Of a stretch of 18,382 nt of DNA, positions 15,355-18,382 are shown in pieces. Positions within the stretch are counted from its first letter, which is position 1, and the number at the start of each line of letters is the position of its first letter. The DNA is from DASWNP01 sp036399175. GTDB lineage: Bacteria > Acidobacteriota > Blastocatellia > Pyrinomonadales > Pyrinomonadaceae. The notes under the pieces are model-generated. The model was not told where the DNA came from. It searched no databases and was given only the letters and a program-made list of their open reading frames with translations. The translations under genes were made by a program, and so were the position numbers. Location of the stretch: contig DASWNP010000013.1 in the NCBI GenBank assembly GCA_036399175.1, positions 1 through 18,382 of the forward strand, written 5' to 3'.

Positions 15355-16374
15355 TTAGCTTTCTCGTTCGAGGATAAAGGTCGGAATTGAGCTGAGAGCG
15401 TCGCGGTATTTCGAGGCGGGGAGACGTTCGAGCGCGCGTCGGGCAGTTTCTGCAAACTCGGAGGCTCGCCGGTGCGCGTCGGCGAGCGCGCCCGTCTGCT
15501 GCGCGGCGCGAAGCAGCGTCGAGCGCGGAAACTCTTCGTAGCTTCCCTCCCGCATCACCGTCTGCACGGCGACGCGCTGCGCGGCATCTCTCTCCAGCAG
15601 GTAGATGAGCGGCAGCGTCACTTTGCCTTCGAGCAAATCGACGCCCGCCGCTTTGCCGAGCGACTCGTCGGTCGAAGTGAAATCGAGCAGGTCGTCCACG
15701 AGCTGAAAGGCCGTGCCGAGATTGAGGCCGTAGTCGGCCAGGGCTTTCTGTTCGTCGGCGCTCGCGCCGCCGACAATCGCGCCGATTTCGCAGCACGCGC
15801 TGAAGAGAAACGCGGTCTTGCGTCGCAGCACGTCGAAATACTGTTCCTCTGTGATGTCCGTGCGCCCGAGCATCGTAAGCTGCAACAGCTCGCCTTCGGT
15901 CATCTTGCGCGTGACTTCGGTGAGGATGTCGAGGATGGGGAGCGAGCGCTCTTTGAGGCTCGTCTCGAAGGCCGACATGTAGAGCCAGTCGCCCATCAGG
16001 ACGGCGGTCTGGTTGCCGAAGCGGCTGTTGATGGACGGGCGGTTGCGGCGCGTCTCGGCGTTGTCGATGATGTCGTCGTGGACGAGGGTCGCCGTGTGCA
16101 GAAACTCCATGACGGTCGCCATGCGGACGGCGTTGTGCTGAGACGCATCGCCGCCGACGGCGTAGGTCGAAAGCAGCGCGAGCGCCGGTCGGACGCGCTT
16201 GCCGCCCGAAGCGCGCAGGTAATCGCCGATGTAAGAGATGACCTGCACGTTCGAGCGCGCCTGCCGCTCAAACTCAGCCTCGACCAGCGCCAGCTCCGGC
16301 GCAATCAGACCGAAGATGCGCCGCGCCGTCAGCCCCGGCTCTTCAATCATCGCGCTGTGTCCGGAAGTATTCAT
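15355..16374 (-). CDS. Long-chain polyprenyl diphosphate synthase (IspB/HepT type)
   Basis: A 339-residue trans-prenyltransferase that extends an allylic diphosphate with isopentenyl diphosphate units, most likely making the side chain of menaquinone or another quinone. GGKRVRP (57-63) binds IPP. The first aspartate-rich motif is DDIID (100-104) and the second DDLLD (227-231), both complete, followed by GKAAGVDLLEGKVTLP. The residue five positions before the first motif is Ala95; in chain-length studies of this family, bulky aromatic residues there restrict products to C15-C20, so a small one fits a long product. Length is normal. The start at 16374 leaves a short non-conserved leader; the ATG at 16350 is an alternative. 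It lies between hairpins R6 (upstream) and R5 (downstream), so it looks like its own transcription or processing unit. Confidence 0.9.
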   Translation of the reverse strand: MNTSGHSAMIEEPGLTARRIFGLIAPELALVEAEFERQARSNVQVISYIGDYLRASGGKRVRPALALLSTYAVGGDASQHNAVRMATVMEFLHTATLVHDDIIDNAETRRNRPSINSRFGNQTAVLMGDWLYMSAFETSLKERSLPILDILTEVTRKMTEGELLQLTMLGRTDITEEQYFDVLRRKTAFLFSACCEIGAIVGGASADEQKALADYGLNLGTAFQLVDDLLDFTSTDESLGKAAGVDLLEGKVTLPLIYLLERDAAQRVAVQTVMREGSYEEFPRSTLLRAAQQTGALADAHRRASEFAETARRALERLPASKYRDALSSIPTFILERES

Positions 16375-16376
16375 AA

Positions 16377-16476
16377 GTGACGAGTGACGAGCAGGACAAG
16401 AAGGCTAGTGAATGATGAATGGTAAATGGCTAAAGACTGTTTTTATCTATTCACCATTTACCATTCACTATTTACC
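16377..16476. repeat. Heptad-repeat inverted repeat (R6)
   Basis: Core pairing is 14 bp perfect: TGAATGGTAAATGG at 16416-16429 with 16454-16467, extended with mismatches on both sides. Left units are TGAATGA (16409), TGAATGG (16416) and TAAATGG (16423). Right units are ATTCACC (16449), ATTTACC (16456), ATTCACT (16463) and ATTTACC (16470). Two further direct heptamers, GTGACGA (16377, 16384), lie next to the polyprenyl synthase start at 16374. The element occupies the gap between the yajQ stop (16493) and that start. Confidence 0.8.
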
Positions 16477-16492
16477 AGCTTTTCGCTTGCCA

Positions 16493-16990
16493 CTAATTTG
16501 AACGGTAGTTTGTGAACTGCATGTTGATGCCGAAGTCTTTGGCTTTGAGCTGCGCGATGACCTCCTGCAAGGTGTCGCGGTCACGGCCTGTGATGCGGAC
16601 GGCGTCGCCCTGAATGGCCGACTGCACCTTCGCCTTCGTGTCTTTGATGAACTTGACTATCTCTTTGGCCTTGTCGGTCGGGATGCCCTGCTGAATCGCC
16701 ACGCGCTGGCGCAGCGTGCCGCCCGCCGCAGGCTCGGCGCGACCATAGTTGAAAGCCTTCAAAGGCACGCCGCGACGCACGAGTTTCTGCTGAAGGATGT
16801 CGTTCATGTTGCGCAGACGCGTTTCATCCTCAGCGGTGAGCACAAGCTCTTCGTCTTCGAAGACGACCTCGGCGCTGCTGCCCTTGAAGTCGAAGCGCTG
16901 GCGCACTTCCTTCATCGTCTGATTCAGAGCGTTCACAATCTCCGCCCTGTCCACCTGCGAAACAATGTCGAATGAGTTCTGTTGTGCCAT
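16493..16990 (-). CDS. yajQ: YajQ-family nucleotide/c-di-GMP-binding protein
   Basis: A 165-residue cytoplasmic protein matching the UPF0234/DUF520 family end to end: N-terminal NSFDIVSQVDRAEIVNAL (5-22), central RFDFKGSSAEV (31-41), and the C-terminal AKDFGINMQFTNYR. Length is the usual one (about 160). Members have two ferredoxin-like domains and bind nucleotides or nucleic acids; in Xanthomonas a homologue binds cyclic di-GMP and works with a transcription factor. The role here cannot be told from the window. The 5' side is unusual: the arm of hairpin R7 starts within about 7 bases of the ATG and no Shine-Dalgarno sequence is visible. Confidence 0.95.
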   Translation of the reverse strand: MAQQNSFDIVSQVDRAEIVNALNQTMKEVRQRFDFKGSSAEVVFEDEELVLTAEDETRLRNMNDILQQKLVRRGVPLKAFNYGRAEPAAGGTLRQRVAIQQGIPTDKAKEIVKFIKDTKAKVQSAIQGDAVRITGRDRDTLQEVIAQLKAKDFGINMQFTNYRSN

Positions 16991-16996
16991 AAGAGG

Positions 16997-17067
16997 GTGA
17001 ATAGTAAATCGTAAATCGTGAATAGTTAAAACCTGTGCTCATCTATTGACGATTCACGATTTACGTC
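16997..17067. repeat. Heptad-repeat inverted repeat (R7)
   Basis: The left arm has five in-register heptamers: GTGAATA (16997), GTAAATC (17004, 17011), GTGAATA (17018) and GTTAAAA (17025), an A-B-B-A order like R4. The right arm has TATTGAC (17044), GATTCAC (17051) and GATTTAC (17058). The best stem is 14 bp perfect, CGTAAATCGTGAAT at 17010-17023 with 17052-17065. It lies directly upstream of the yajQ start codon (16990). Confidence 0.85.
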
Positions 17068-17085
17068 TTTTCGTTCTTCACTGCA

Positions 17086-17114
17086 TTTATAACATCAACG
17101 GGCAGGACAGCGAA
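17086..17114 (-). promoter_or_regulatory. Possible promoter for yajQ
   Basis: On the minus strand TATAAA (17091-17086) could be a -10 box, with TTCGCT (17114-17109) as a weak -35 at 17-base spacing. It lies in the 114 non-repetitive bases between the tatD stop and hairpin R7, the only stretch there able to hold a promoter. Transcription from it would pass through R7 before reaching yajQ. Confidence 0.3.
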
Positions 17115-17181
17115 AGCTACGGGTTGGGGCGTGAGACCTTTGAGCGGAGGGGTGCGCTCCGACTTTTCGGGCGTCGCGGAT

Positions 17182-17991
17182 TCAGGAGGGTGAGGCGGGA
17201 GAATCTTCGAGCGTGATGCGGAAGAAGCGCGCGAAGTTTTGGGATGTGATGCGACCTAATTCGGCTGTCTCCATTTCGTAGAGTCTGGCGAGGCAGCGCG
17301 CGGTCTCGACGACGAAGGCCGGTTCGTTTCTCCGCCCGCGAAGCGGCACGGGCGCGAGGTAGGGGCAATCGGTCTCAATCAGGAGACGTTCGAGGGGCAC
17401 GCGGCGCGCGACATCACGAAGCGGCTCGGCCTTCTTGAAAGTGACGTTGCCCGCAAACGAAATCATAAACCCAAGCTCAAGCACGCTCTCGGCCATCTCG
17501 ATGCTGCCGCCGAAACAGTGCATCACTCCGCCGCGCTCATAGTCGCTACACTCGGCGCGTAGAATCTCGACGGTCTCCGCGTCGGCCTCGCGCGAATGGA
17601 TGACGACCGGCAAGTCCGCCTCGCGCGCCAGGCGCAATTGCCACGCGAAGACCTCGCGCTGCACCTCTCGCGGCGAATTGTCGTAATGATAATCGAGGCC
17701 GATTTCTCCCCACGCGACGACGCGCTCGCTTCGGCGCGTCAACTCCGCAAGCCGCCTCGCCGCCCTTTCGTCAAACAGCCGCGCGTCGTGCGGGTGAACC
17801 CCGACCGCCGCGTAAACCCCTTCGTAACGCTCGGCCACCTCGACCGCGCGTTCCAGACTCCCGCTCTCAGGGTCGCCCGTTCCAACGTTCAGAATCGCGC
17901 GTACCCCGGCCGCCCGCGCACGCTCCAACACCTCTTCGCGGTCGGCGTCGTATTCTTCACCGTCAACGTGCGCGTGCGAATCTACAAACAT
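17182..17991 (-). CDS. tatD: TatD-family metal-dependent hydrolase / DNase
   Basis: A 269-residue TIM-barrel amidohydrolase of the TatD family, typically a 3'-5' exonuclease acting on DNA or RNA. The binuclear metal ligands are all visible: His6 and His8 in DSHAHVD, Glu96 in GEIGLDYHYD, His132 in VIHSR, His158 in MHCFGG and Asp208 in ETDCPYL. Length is typical. The gene lies directly downstream of metG, a neighbour pair conserved in many bacteria (the YcfH/YabD arrangement), which supports the YcfH-like subgroup. Hairpin R8 followed by six U residues immediately precedes the ATG, leaving no room for a ribosome-binding site other than the hairpin arm itself. Confidence 0.93.
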   Translation of the reverse strand: MFVDSHAHVDGEEYDADREEVLERARAAGVRAILNVGTGDPESGSLERAVEVAERYEGVYAAVGVHPHDARLFDERAARRLAELTRRSERVVAWGEIGLDYHYDNSPREVQREVFAWQLRLAREADLPVVIHSREADAETVEILRAECSDYERGGVMHCFGGSIEMAESVLELGFMISFAGNVTFKKAEPLRDVARRVPLERLLIETDCPYLAPVPLRGRRNEPAFVVETARCLARLYEMETAELGRITSQNFARFFRITLEDSPASPS

Positions 17992-18000
17992 AAAAAAGAG

Positions 18001-18087
18001 GCTGTCAGCAATCAGCTTTCAGCAGTCAGCCGGAAATAGCTGCTCCGGTTTTGCTGAAAGCTGAAAGCTGATTGCTGAAAGCTGAAC
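18001..18087. repeat. Heptad-repeat inverted repeat (R8)
   Basis: The right arm is five consecutive heptamers: GCTGAAA (18053, 18060, 18074), GCTGATT (18067) and GCTGAAC (18081). The left arm is CAGCAAT, CAGCTTT, CAGCAGT and CAGCCGG from 18006. The stem has 19 perfect pairs (18005-18023 with 18060-18078), then two mismatches and five more pairs (18026-18030 with 18053-18057); the tip can pair further through CCGG. In the direction of metG and tatD it is followed by CCTC and six T residues (17997-17992) and then the tatD ATG, which is the layout of an intrinsic terminator. Confidence 0.9.
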
Positions 18088-18097
18088 GCCGAGTGCT

Positions 18098-18382
18098 TCA
18101 TTTCAATCTCGCGCCGTTGGGCACGTCTTCGGTGAAGGTGGCGAGGACGGGGCGGCCTTCGTCGCCGACCGAGGCGGCCAACACCATGCCTTGCGATTCG
18201 AGGCCGCGCAGCGTGCGCGGTTTCAAATTCGACACGACGGCGACCTTGCGCCCGACGAGTTTTTCGGGTTCGTAATATTCCGCGATGCCCGCGAGAATCT
18301 GGCGCGGCGCGGCCTCGCCGAGATCAATCGTGAAGCGCAGGAGTTTGTCCGACTTCGGGATGCGCTCGGCGGTCAGTATTTC
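18098..18382 (-). CDS. metG: Methionyl-tRNA synthetase, C-terminal tRNA-binding domain (partial)
   Basis: Only the last 94 residues are in the window; the 5' part lies beyond base 18382. The reading starts EILTAERIPKSDKLL and contains QILAGIAEYYEPEKLVG, VAVVSNLKPR and GLESQGMVLAA, which is the EMAP/Csa-type OB-fold appended to the C-terminus of many bacterial MetRS enzymes for dimerisation and non-specific tRNA binding. It ends with TGA at 18098-18100. A stand-alone CsaA or Trbp111-type protein would look similar here, but the tatD gene just downstream favours full-length metG. Confidence 0.87.
   Translation of the reverse strand, partial: EILTAERIPKSDKLLRFTIDLGEAAPRQILAGIAEYYEPEKLVGRKVAVVSNLKPRTLRGLESQGMVLAASVGDEGRPVLATFTEDVPNGARLK

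Noticed and set aside
13335..17067. CRISPR array
   Set aside because: Units are 7 bp, directly tandem and palindromic in layout, with no unique spacers of constant length and no cas genes.
1..18087. Insertion sequence or MITE copies
   Set aside because: The eight elements do not share sequence, have no visible target-site duplications, and no transposase is present.

Overview
This is a GC-rich bacterial chromosomal segment with long, tightly packed genes and no phage, transposase, CRISPR or rRNA/tRNA gene that I can see. The gene set fits an Acidobacteriota genome of the Blastocatellia/Pyrinomonadaceae type: a very large bacterial alpha-2-macroglobulin, an AmgK/MurU-like pair, a Thermus-type AsnRS, DUF4037, a HARE-HTH protein and YajQ. 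The taxonomic guess is inference from gene content and style, not from a marker gene.

Left half (1-6849), all minus strand. In order of transcription: a MurU/GMP-pyrophosphorylase-like sugar-1-phosphate nucleotidyltransferase, an AmgK-like sugar kinase, asparaginyl-tRNA synthetase, a LOG-family protein overlapping by 4 bp a zinc-ribbon/AIM24 protein, and arginase. The kinase and nucleotidyltransferase plausibly act in sequence: kinase makes sugar-1-phosphate, nucleotidyltransferase makes NDP-sugar. This is the logic of MurNAc/GlcNAc cell-wall recycling.

Middle (7138-13332), plus strand. A single 2064-residue secreted alpha-2-macroglobulin-family protein with an intact thioester motif, divergent from the nucleotidyltransferase across a 288-bp intergenic region. 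No penicillin-binding protein 1C gene accompanies it in this window.

Right half (13414-18382), all minus strand. In order of transcription: the 3' end of metG (cut by the window edge), tatD, yajQ, a long-chain polyprenyl diphosphate synthase, a DUF4037 nucleotidyltransferase-like protein, and a small coiled-coil/HARE-HTH protein whose 3' end faces that of the alpha-2-macroglobulin gene.

The most unusual structure is not a gene. Eight intergenic junctions (about 1-68, 1061-1149, 3045-3145, 13335-13408, 15261-15326, 16377-16476, 16997-17067 and 18001-18087) each hold an inverted repeat whose arms are built from tandem 7-bp units. The unit sequence differs from site to site, but the 7-bp period and the hairpin layout are the same. 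These elements fill almost all the space between neighbouring genes and often end within 3-15 bases of a stop or start codon. They look like one family of heptad-repeat hairpins, reminiscent of the short tandemly repeated heptamers (STRR) known in filamentous cyanobacteria, but here folded into inverted repeats.
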